Shown piece by piece: positions 36,381-43,575 of a DNA stretch of 64,000 nucleotides (positions are counted from its first letter, which is position 1; the number at the start of each line of letters is the position of its first letter). Source of the DNA: Halopseudomonas salegens. Lineage in GTDB: Bacteria > Pseudomonadota > Gammaproteobacteria > Pseudomonadales > Pseudomonadaceae. The DNA lies in NCBI RefSeq assembly GCF_900105655.1, contig NZ_LT629787.1:2914001-2978000 (forward strand). The letters run 5' to 3'. Under the pieces are notes generated by a model. That model searched no databases and was not told where the DNA came from. It saw nothing but the letters and a program-made list of their open reading frames with translations. The translations under genes were made by a program, and so were the position numbers.

Positions 36381-37078
36381 GTAAAACCAGGACCGAATGG
36401 CCCGAGCTGATGGCTGCCCATGCGGCACATGCCAGCCACCCGGCATTGGCCGACTTTTACCGGGCATTCGATATTGCTCCGGATACGCCGCTGAGCGAGA
36501 TACCTCTGGTGGCACTGGATATCGAAACCACCGGGCTGGACCCGACGCGCGATGCGATTGTCAGCATCGGACTGGTTAACTGCAGCAGCCAACGCGTGCG
36601 CTGTGCCGAGCACTGGTATCAGGTAGTGCGTCCACGCCATCTGAGCATCGACAGCATCCCGCTGCACCGTATCACCCACGCCGAGGTTCGTCATGCCCCA
36701 CCGCTGACCGACGTCCTGCCCATGCTTTTGCAGCATTTACAGGGCAAGGTTGCACTGGTGCATTACCACCCGATCGAACGTGAGTTTCTTGCGCATGCGG
36801 TCAAACAATTGCTGGGGCAGGCGCTGTACTTTCCGCTGATTGATACCATGCAGCTGGAAGCCCGTCAGCACCCACGGCAATCACGCAGCTGGCTCGACCG
36901 TTTGCGTGGCAAGGGTCCGGCATCCCTGCGCCTGGCTGACTGTCGTTCGCGTTATCACTTGCCCGCCTATCAACCGCATCATGCGCTGACCGATGCGATC
37001 GCCAGCGCCGAGTTGCTGCAAGCCCAATGCAGCAGGCATGTGGATGCCGGCCGCGCGGTCAAAGAGTTCTGGTCGTAA
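36377..37078 (+). CDS. DEDDh 3'-5' exonuclease
   Basis: This 233-residue protein of the DNA polymerase III epsilon/RNase T superfamily has ALDIETTGLD (D48, E50), HRITHAEV, the second Asp region around HYHPIEREFL and HHALTDAIAS (His 201/202, D206), giving the DEDDh set. The start is a GTG that overlaps the upstream TGA as GTGA, which ensures coupling to the cNMP/CBS/DUF294 gene. Some relatives of this pair are annotated as signal-controlled nucleases, but the target is unknown. Confidence 0.87.
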   Translation: MSKTRTEWPELMAAHAAHASHPALADFYRAFDIAPDTPLSEIPLVALDIETTGLDPTRDAIVSIGLVNCSSQRVRCAEHWYQVVRPRHLSIDSIPLHRITHAEVRHAPPLTDVLPMLLQHLQGKVALVHYHPIEREFLAHAVKQLLGQALYFPLIDTMQLEARQHPRQSRSWLDRLRGKGPASLRLADCRSRYHLPAYQPHHALTDAIASAELLQAQCSRHVDAGRAVKEFWS

Positions 37079-37085
37079 ACCAAAA

Positions 37086-37115
37086 CGGGGCGCCATGGTT
37101 ACCCATAACGCCCCG
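37086..37115 (-). terminator. Terminator shared by the exonuclease and BCCT genes
   Basis: CGGGGCG (37086-37092) pairs with CGCCCCG (37109-37115). On the minus strand the stem is followed by TTTTGGTTT, so it best serves the BCCT gene, whose stop is 22 bases away; it may act in both directions. Confidence 0.65.
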
Positions 37116-37136
37116 CGGTTGTGGTGCGATAACTAC

Positions 37137-38801
37137 CTAGCGTGGCTCACTGAGCAAGCCTTTCACAATGGCGATACAACCCACCAGCAACACCACGGTA
37201 AAGGGTAGCCCGGTAGACACTGCCATCGCCTGCAAGGCGACCAGGCCACCACCGAGCAACAGGGCAATGGCAATTACCCCTTCGATCAGCACCCAGAATA
37301 CACGCTGCGGCACCGGCGCATTGACCTTGCCTCCGGCGGTAATGGTATCAATCACCAATGAGCCGGAATCTGACGAGGTGACAAAGAACACAATGACCAG
37401 AACGATACCGATAAAGGAGGTAATTGCGGCCAGCGGCAACTCTGCCAACATGGCAAACAGCTGAATTTCCAGCGCCGCCTCCTGAACGCCGGTAAAACCA
37501 CCGAGCAGCTGACTGATCGCAGTGCCACCAAAGGTGGTCATCCACAGTACGGATACCAGCGAAGGTACCAGCAATACCGCAATCAGGAACTCACGCACAC
37601 TGCGGCCACGGCTTACCCGGGCGATAAACATGCCGACGAAGGGTGACCAGCTGATCCACCAGGCCCAATAGAAGGCAGTCCAGCCCTGGCTGAAGTTGGC
37701 ATCTTCACGGCCGATCGGGTTCGACAGGGCCGGCAGGTACTGCAAATAAGCGCCCAGATTGTCGAAGAAACCGGTCAGAATCGCCAGCGTGGGTCCGACC
37801 ACAATGACAAACAGCAGGAGCAACACGGCCAGGCCCATATTGATCTGTGACAGAAACTTTACGCCCTTTTCCAGACCCGCCAGCACCGACAACAACGCAA
37901 TGAAGGTAATGCCGATGATCAGCAGCACCATGCTGGCGTTTCCACCACCGATATTGAACAGATGGCTGATCCCCCCGGCTGCCTGTTGCGCCCCCAGGCC
38001 CAGCGAGGTTGCCAGACCGAACAGAGTGGCAAACACGGCGAGAATATCGATCACATGCCCGGGCCAACCCCATACACGCTCACCCAGCAACGGATAGAAA
38101 ATCGAACGGATACTCAGCGGCAAACCCTTGTTGAAGGAAAACAGCGCCAGTGCCAGGGCCACAATGGCGTAAATCGCCCAGGGATGTAGCCCCCAATGGA
38201 AAATGGTCGCTGCCATACCCAGCCGTGCGGCTGCTTCCGCATCGCCAATGGCTCCGCCCAGTGGCGCCCAGTCGGTCCGTGCACCTGCTTCACCGACACT
38301 GGTACCCCCCATGGCTGCCGAGAAATGCCCCATGGGTTCGGCAACACCGTAGAACATCAGACCGATGCCCATACCGGCGGCAAACAGCATCGAGAACCAG
38401 CCGAGATAGGAATGATCTGCCACAGCCTCTTTGCCGCCCAGACGCACCTTGCCCAACGGAGTAAAAATCAGCACCAGACATAGCAACACGAAAATATTTG
38501 CGGCGCTGATAAAGAACCAGGCCATATGGCCGGTCAACCAGTCACGGATTGCGGTAAAAATGGGGGCGACTTCATTCTGCAACGCCAGGGTAAGCACCAC
38601 AAAGAGCAGAATGGTGATTGCCGAGATACTGAATACCTTGCCGTGAATATCCAGTGCGATGGAGAACTGTCCCTTGATGTTGTCTTGCCCGATCACATAA
38701 TCCGTGTCGATCAGGTTGGCATCACCGGACGGGGCCGGGATCGGCGGTCCGCCATCATGATGCGGGTCCGTGGTGGCCGGTTGGATGGGATCGTTACCCA
38801 T
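37137..38801 (-). CDS. BCCT family betaine/choline/carnitine transporter
   Basis: This 554-residue inner-membrane carrier has about 12 helices. Diagnostic segments are GMGIGLMFYGVAEPMGHF near residue 145-162 and WAWWISWSPFVGMFIARVSR, the conserved Trp-rich box of helices 7-8. A 50-residue polar N-terminus precedes the first helix. The likely substrate is glycine betaine or choline, taken up with Na+ or H+ for osmoprotection or nutrition. GGGAG before the ATG supports the start. Confidence 0.91.
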   Translation of the reverse strand: MGNDPIQPATTDPHHDGGPPIPAPSGDANLIDTDYVIGQDNIKGQFSIALDIHGKVFSISAITILLFVVLTLALQNEVAPIFTAIRDWLTGHMAWFFISAANIFVLLCLVLIFTPLGKVRLGGKEAVADHSYLGWFSMLFAAGMGIGLMFYGVAEPMGHFSAAMGGTSVGEAGARTDWAPLGGAIGDAEAAARLGMAATIFHWGLHPWAIYAIVALALALFSFNKGLPLSIRSIFYPLLGERVWGWPGHVIDILAVFATLFGLATSLGLGAQQAAGGISHLFNIGGGNASMVLLIIGITFIALLSVLAGLEKGVKFLSQINMGLAVLLLLFVIVVGPTLAILTGFFDNLGAYLQYLPALSNPIGREDANFSQGWTAFYWAWWISWSPFVGMFIARVSRGRSVREFLIAVLLVPSLVSVLWMTTFGGTAISQLLGGFTGVQEAALEIQLFAMLAELPLAAITSFIGIVLVIVFFVTSSDSGSLVIDTITAGGKVNAPVPQRVFWVLIEGVIAIALLLGGGLVALQAMAVSTGLPFTVVLLVGCIAIVKGLLSEPR

Positions 38802-39035
38802 GGGTTGTGCTCCCTAGCAGAGGTTATGCCTGCACGCAGGCAAATTGGATGATGGGTTGCTTGGCGGGCCAGGTTAGCCCGGCAACACTTCTAGTGAAAC
38901 TGGCCGCTGGCCAGCGTGCTGTTAGTATGGGAAGCAGAATGTGATTTGGCAAAAAAAACGGGGCAATAAATTACCATCGCCGTTGAATATCGGCATTAAT
39001 GAACAGAAAAACAGAGTCATCGAACAGAGCGGTAT

Positions 39036-39224
39036 CTAGCTTGCAGAGTGAAGAATCGCCACCACCTCGCGCTTGCTCAGACCATAGGCCTTGATCAGGG
39101 CCTTGAGTTCATCATTGAATGCCAGCTCGGCATTGAGCTGGTCATCCTGTTTCAAGGTTTCCAGCTGCGCCAGTTGATCCGCCAGTTGGCGTTCAATCGC
39201 GCGAAAATCGGCAAGTTTGGACAT
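39036..39224 (-). CDS. Truncated MvaT/MvaU-like H-NS family protein (62 aa)
   Basis: The 62 residues (MSKLADFRAIERQLADQLAQ to VVAILHSAS) match the N-terminal oligomerisation half of MvaU, an H-NS-type silencer of pseudomonads. The protein stops where full-length MvaT/MvaU begin their linker, so the C-terminal AT-rich DNA-binding domain (TGEVIETKGGNHKTLKEWK region) is absent. No frame downstream encodes it. AGGAG sits five bases before the ATG, so it looks like a working gene, not a decayed remnant. A free oligomerisation domain could pair with full-length MvaT/MvaU and loosen silencing, as H-NST does for H-NS. That role is an inference. Confidence 0.75.
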   Translation of the reverse strand: MSKLADFRAIERQLADQLAQLETLKQDDQLNAELAFNDELKALIKAYGLSKREVVAILHSAS

Positions 39225-39342
39225 GCGGCTCCTACACACGGTGAAATAGAAGAAGTTCGCAGATTATTCTACCTCAAAATGCATGGCAACTATGCTGTAC
39301 CCGCAGATATATGCACTGCATAAACGACAAGGATGACTGCAC

Positions 39343-41058
39343 ATGCACAAATACGTCGCCCTGCCACTGCTGTCCCTGCTTGTCGCCTGCAGTGGCAGCG
39401 ATCCGGCAACCGATACACCAGCAATGCAAAGCCGTGCCGAACGCGAAGCCAGCCGACACATGATCAGTGCTCCGCACCCGCTGGCCGCCGAAGCTGGACG
39501 CGAAATACTGCGTCAGGGGGGCAGCGCGGCAGATGCTGCGATTGCCGCCAAGCTGGTGTTGGGCCTGGTCGAGGCACCGGAAACCGGCATTGGCGGTGGC
39601 GGTTTTATCCTGCTGCACGATGCAAACCGAGGCCAAAGCCGTTTTTACGATGGTCGCGAAACCGCACCCCGGGCAGCAACTGCCGATCGCTTTCGTTGGC
39701 CGGGATTGAACAAACCCTTCATTCTGGCCATGACCAGTGGCGACGCAGTAGGGGTGCCCGGCATGCTCGCATTGATGGCCAAGGTACATGCCGAGCATGG
39801 CCAGCTCGCCTGGGCCAGCCTGTTTGTTCCAGCCATTGAGCTGGCCGAGCAGGGCATTCCCATGCCGTCTCGCTTGCAAAGGCAAATCAAACACGATTGG
39901 TCGCTGCGCCTGTTCGCCGATACACGTCAGTACTTCCGCCGTCAGGCAGCTGGCGAGCCACCCCGATTGCACAACCCGAAACTGGCAGCCACCCTGCGGC
40001 AACTGGCCGAAGAAGGCCCAGACAGCTTCTATCACGGCGCGATTGGTGAACAATTTGTGCAGCGCGTTCAGGATGCACGCTGGGGCAGCGGTGACATGCA
40101 GCTCAGTGACCTGCACGACTATGCTGCCTTCGAACGCCCACCGGTCTGTGCCACCTACCGGCAATGGACCCTGTGCGGCCCGCCACCCCCTTCCTCGGGT
40201 GGGCTCACCGTATTGCAGATCCTCGGCATCCTCGAACATTTCCCCATGGACGAACTGTCTGCCGATGATCCCCAGTCCTGGCACCTGATTGCCGAGGCCA
40301 GCCGTCTGGCCTTTGCCGACCGCGATTACTACATAGGTGATCCGGACTTTGTACAGGTACCGCTTGCGGAGCTGCTGGAGCGTGATTATCTGGCCCGGCG
40401 TGCCCACCTGATTGATCCTCGGCAAGCCATGGCTGAGCCGCTTCCCGGAGTCGCCGGTAGCGCTGCCGAACACCCCGACGCCGAACTGCCGGTTCCGGAG
40501 CCGGAATATGGCACCTCGCACCTGAGCGTGGTCGACAGCGCCGGCAACCTGGTCGCTTTTACCGGCTCCAACGAGGCACCCTTTGGCAGCCGCATGCTCA
40601 GCCAGGGTTTTGTGCTCAACAGCCAGTTGACCGATTTCAATTTCAATCCGCGCCTGGGTGACCGTGAACACCCGAACGCAGTGGCGGGCGGTAAACGCCC
40701 GCGCAGCTCAATGTCACCCTTTATCGTCTATGACGCCGACGACAAGCCCATCATGGTCATTGGCTCACGCGGCGGCAGCCGGATTATCGGCTATGTGGTG
40801 AAAAGCCTGGTCGCCAGCCTCGATTGGGAGATGGAACTGGCCGAGGCTCTGGCCATGCCGAACATGGTCGAGCGTCGCCAGGGTATCGAGCTTGAAGCCG
40901 ACACCTGGCTGGCGGATCACGCCGAAGCCCTGCGGTCCATGGGGCACCGGGTACGCCTGAAATCCATGACCAGCGGCGTGCATGCCATTCAGCGTATCGA
41001 CGGCGGCTGGCGAGGAGCCGCTGACCCGAGGCTGGATGGTGTGGTGCTTGGCGACTGA
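39343..41058 (+). CDS. Gamma-glutamyltransferase lipoprotein
   Basis: This 571-residue protein has a lipoprotein signal (LLVAC, acylated C16), so the enzyme is anchored in the periplasm or outer membrane. The gamma-glutamyltransferase fold is marked by GGSAADAAIA, GIGGGGFILLHD and the autoprocessing Thr391 in EYGTSHLSVVDS, where the chain should split into large and small subunits. Other marks are GSNEAPFGSRMLS and, near the end, GSRGGSRII. It transfers or hydrolyses gamma-glutamyl groups from glutathione or other gamma-glutamyl amides. The amidoligase gene follows 57 bases downstream, suggesting a shared pathway. Confidence 0.9.
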   Translation: MHKYVALPLLSLLVACSGSDPATDTPAMQSRAEREASRHMISAPHPLAAEAGREILRQGGSAADAAIAAKLVLGLVEAPETGIGGGGFILLHDANRGQSRFYDGRETAPRAATADRFRWPGLNKPFILAMTSGDAVGVPGMLALMAKVHAEHGQLAWASLFVPAIELAEQGIPMPSRLQRQIKHDWSLRLFADTRQYFRRQAAGEPPRLHNPKLAATLRQLAEEGPDSFYHGAIGEQFVQRVQDARWGSGDMQLSDLHDYAAFERPPVCATYRQWTLCGPPPPSSGGLTVLQILGILEHFPMDELSADDPQSWHLIAEASRLAFADRDYYIGDPDFVQVPLAELLERDYLARRAHLIDPRQAMAEPLPGVAGSAAEHPDAELPVPEPEYGTSHLSVVDSAGNLVAFTGSNEAPFGSRMLSQGFVLNSQLTDFNFNPRLGDREHPNAVAGGKRPRSSMSPFIVYDADDKPIMVIGSRGGSRIIGYVVKSLVASLDWEMELAEALAMPNMVERRQGIELEADTWLADHAEALRSMGHRVRLKSMTSGVHAIQRIDGGWRGAADPRLDGVVLGD

Positions 41059-41115
41059 CACCGGGCTGACACCCCGGTATGTTAAAGTCATTCATTACTT
41101 TTGAAGGGATAGTCC

Positions 41116-42114
41116 ATGCCAACTGAATTTCCCATGCCTCCGGTACAGAAAAATACCGATGGCGCGCTACGTCGGGTAGGCGTCGAGCTGGAAATGAACG
41201 GCTTGACGCTGGACCAGCTGGCTCGGCTGGCGGCCGACTTTCTCGGCTGCCAGGTCGAGCAGACCAGCCGCTATGAACGCACCCTGGTCGGTGACGACGC
41301 CGGCGACTGGGTGGTGGAGTTCGACTTCCGCCTGCTGAAAAAACTCGGGCGCGAAGAGCGCAGGAAGCATGACCTGGGAGACGAGCTGATGAACTCGGCC
41401 GAGGATGCCCTCAAGTGGGTTTCCGAGGGTCTGGTGCCAATGGAGCTGGTCAGCCCGCCACTGCCGCTCGACCGCCTCGGGCAGGTGAATGATCTCATCG
41501 CTCACCTGCGTCGCGCCGGCGCCAAGGGCACCGGTGACCGCATTACCAACGCCTTTGGCATGCAGTTCAACCCGGAAGTGCCGGACTCGGAAGCCGACAC
41601 CATCACGGCATACCTGAAGGCCTTTCTCTGCCTGTATGACTGGATCAAGACACGCGCCGACATCAACATTGCCCGGCGACTGACCGGTTATGTCGACCCC
41701 TTCCCCAAGGACTATGTGCGCAAGGTAATCGACACCGATTACTGGCCGCCGATGAACCAACTGATCGACGATTACCTGCGTGACAATCCGACCCGTAATC
41801 GTGCCCTGGATATGCTCCCCCTGTTCAAGCATATCGACGAAAAACGGGTACTGGCCAGAGCCGATGACCAACTGATCAAAGAACGTCCGACCTTTCACTA
41901 CCGCCTGCCCGACTGCCTGATCGACCAGGCCGGCTGGGGCTTGCATGTGGCCTGGAATGACTGGCTTCAGGTAGAGCACCTGGCCTATGATCGCCAACGT
42001 TTGCAGGCCTGCTGCGAAGCCTATGGCGAATATTGGGACCAGGGTATTGGCGGCCGCTTGCTGGACAATTGGGAACACCGGGTCAGCCGCGACTGGCTGT
42101 GCGAGATCAAATGA
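41116..42114 (+). CDS. Amidoligase family protein
   Basis: This 332-residue cytoplasmic protein fits the amidoligase family (PF12224), distant relatives of glutamine synthetase that form amide bonds with ATP. Putative metal and substrate acids are E24 and E26 in VGVELEMNG, E68 in WVVEFD and E110 in PMELVSPPL. The C-terminal half is helical. Family members occur beside a gamma-glutamyl hydrolase-like amidotransferase in predicted gamma-glutamyl amide or peptide systems. Here the next gene overlaps it (ATGA) and is exactly that. The substrate is unknown. Confidence 0.85.
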   Translation: MPTEFPMPPVQKNTDGALRRVGVELEMNGLTLDQLARLAADFLGCQVEQTSRYERTLVGDDAGDWVVEFDFRLLKKLGREERRKHDLGDELMNSAEDALKWVSEGLVPMELVSPPLPLDRLGQVNDLIAHLRRAGAKGTGDRITNAFGMQFNPEVPDSEADTITAYLKAFLCLYDWIKTRADINIARRLTGYVDPFPKDYVRKVIDTDYWPPMNQLIDDYLRDNPTRNRALDMLPLFKHIDEKRVLARADDQLIKERPTFHYRLPDCLIDQAGWGLHVAWNDWLQVEHLAYDRQRLQACCEAYGEYWDQGIGGRLLDNWEHRVSRDWLCEIK

Positions 42115-42794
42115 GCAAACCTGTTGTCGCCATCACCGGCCCGCAAAAGGGCGCCTTTGGCCCACGCTTTCTGGTTGCCTGCGCCGTGCGCTGGTACGGC
42201 GCAACACCGTTGCAGGTGCGCCCCGGTGACGACTGGCAGCAGTTACGCTATGACGCTGTCGTCGTCACCGGCGGGCATGATATTGACCCGGTGCTCTACG
42301 CGGCCGAACCTGAAGTGCATCCGAAGTACGATCCCGAGCGTGATGCACTGGAAGCTGCGGTGATCGACGATGCACTGAACACCGGCCTGCCATTGCTGGG
42401 TATTTGTCGGGGTGCCCAACTGCTCAATGCCCGGCGCGGCGGCAACCTGTTCCAGGAGCTGAAGTCACACCGCAAGATGACCTCCAACCGCTGGACGGTG
42501 CTGCCGCTGAAAACGCTCAAGGTCGCTGCCGACAGCCATCTCTGCAAGCTGATGCGCGCCGACAACTGCCGCATCAACAGTCTGCATAATCAAGCCATTG
42601 ATCGGGCTGGAGACGGCCTGGTCGTCACCGGCCGCGACCTGGATGGCATCGTGCAGGCAATTGAGGACCCGAGTCGCCCCTTCCTCGTCGGCGTGCAATG
42701 GCACCCTGAATTTCTGATCTTCAGCCCACGCCAGCGGCGGCTTTTCGGGGCTCTGATCGAGGCGGCCGAAGAGCGGCGGCCGACAAAGCCCTGA
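42111..42794 (+). CDS. Class-I glutamine amidotransferase-like gamma-glutamyl hydrolase
   Basis: This 227-residue enzyme of the peptidase C26 (PuuD/YcjL-like) type has VVTGGHDIDPVLY at about 51-63, the nucleophile C99 in GICRGAQLLN and the His/Glu pair in GVQWHPEFL. It probably cleaves gamma-glutamyl amides rather than feeding ammonia to a synthase. Its ATG overlaps the amidoligase stop by four bases. Such an arrangement suggests that it trims or recycles the amidoligase product. It overlaps yigZ by one base. Confidence 0.88.
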   Translation: MSKPVVAITGPQKGAFGPRFLVACAVRWYGATPLQVRPGDDWQQLRYDAVVVTGGHDIDPVLYAAEPEVHPKYDPERDALEAAVIDDALNTGLPLLGICRGAQLLNARRGGNLFQELKSHRKMTSNRWTVLPLKTLKVAADSHLCKLMRADNCRINSLHNQAIDRAGDGLVVTGRDLDGIVQAIEDPSRPFLVGVQWHPEFLIFSPRQRRLFGALIEAAEERRPTKP

Positions 42795-43390
42795 TGTACG
42801 GTCTGACCCACCCTGTCAGTTGCACCCTGGAAATCCGCAAAAGTCGCTTTATCGGCTGCGTGGAACCGGTCAGCGATCGTGCCGCAGCGCAGCAACGGGT
42901 TGCCGAATTACGTGCGCAACACCCGGATGCGGCGCATGTGTGCTGGGCCCTGTTGGCTGGTGGGCATAGTGCAGCCGTGGATGATGGCGAGCCCTCGGGG
43001 ACTGCCGGGCGGCCAATGCTGGAAGTGTTGCGTCATCAGCAGCTGGATGGCGTACTGGCCACCGTGGTGCGCTATTTCGGTGGCACCAAACTCGGCGCGG
43101 GCGGCCTGGTGCGTGCCTATACCGAGGCCATTGCCCAGGCCCTGCAACAGGCTGATCTGATCCCGGTACAGCGCATGCGCACCTTGCACTGCCAACTGCC
43201 CTTTGCCCAGGAAAGCACCGCGCGGCGCTTGCTCGATCAGCTCGGCGGTGAATTGCTCACGGTCAGTCACAGCGATGGCGTACAGCTGGATGTGCGCCTT
43301 GAGGAAAAGGCGGCCGAGGACTTTCTGCAGCAATTGCAGACGACCTGTCGTGGTGATGTTAGCTGGCAGGATGCGGTGGATGAGGATTGA
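42794..43390 (+). CDS. YigZ/IMPACT family protein
   Basis: This 198-residue protein has the UPF0029 (IMPACT) domain: SRFIGCVEPVSD, HVCWALLAGG, DDGEPSGTAGRPML and ATVVRYFGGTKLGAGGLVRA, followed by a DUF1949 C-terminal domain. Eukaryotic IMPACT regulates Gcn2; bacterial YigZ has no settled role, though a peptidase or ribosome-related function has been suggested. Its ATG shares one base with the upstream TGA, so it is the last gene of the amidoligase operon by coupling. Confidence 0.9.
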   Translation: MYGLTHPVSCTLEIRKSRFIGCVEPVSDRAAAQQRVAELRAQHPDAAHVCWALLAGGHSAAVDDGEPSGTAGRPMLEVLRHQQLDGVLATVVRYFGGTKLGAGGLVRAYTEAIAQALQQADLIPVQRMRTLHCQLPFAQESTARRLLDQLGGELLTVSHSDGVQLDVRLEEKAAEDFLQQLQTTCRGDVSWQDAVDED

Positions 43391-43410
43391 GTCTGATCTA
43401 GCGCACAGTG

Positions 43411-43512
43411 CTCTGACCAAGCCCCTGTGACAGACCGTCGATGCACAAGGACGTGCATCGATGAGCCCCAGGGATGGCTCGTAGCGTGTCTGTCACAGGG
43501 GCTTGGTCAGGG
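43411..43512 (+). repeat. Structured palindromic repeat, copy 2
   Basis: The outer arms are a perfect 22-bp inverted repeat (43413-43434 / 43489-43510; CTGACCAAGCCCCTGTGACA and complement). Inside, 43436-43446 pairs with 43453-43463 around loop AAGGAC. A second hairpin GAGCC/GGCTC (43463-43467 / 43476-43480) has CAGGGA in its loop, and AGCGTGTC follows. Loops match copy 1 at 6806-6914 while stems differ. It sits between the convergent yigZ and recD genes. Confidence 0.75.
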
Positions 43513-43575
43513 CGCAACACCAATATCTGCGAGCTTGATTACTGCGCAGCAGCAATCAGGCAAACACCCAAAACC

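Noticed and set aside
38940..39035. Frameshifted C-terminal half of MvaU downstream of the short gene
   Set aside because: All three frames were read on the minus strand. None shows the TGEV or KGGNHKTL-type DNA-binding motif, so a simple frameshift does not explain the short protein.
41059..41115. Possible terminator after the GGT gene (ACCGGG ... CCCGGT)
   Set aside because: The stem is only six pairs and lacks a T-run, and the amidoligase gene follows in the same direction, so termination there is doubtful.
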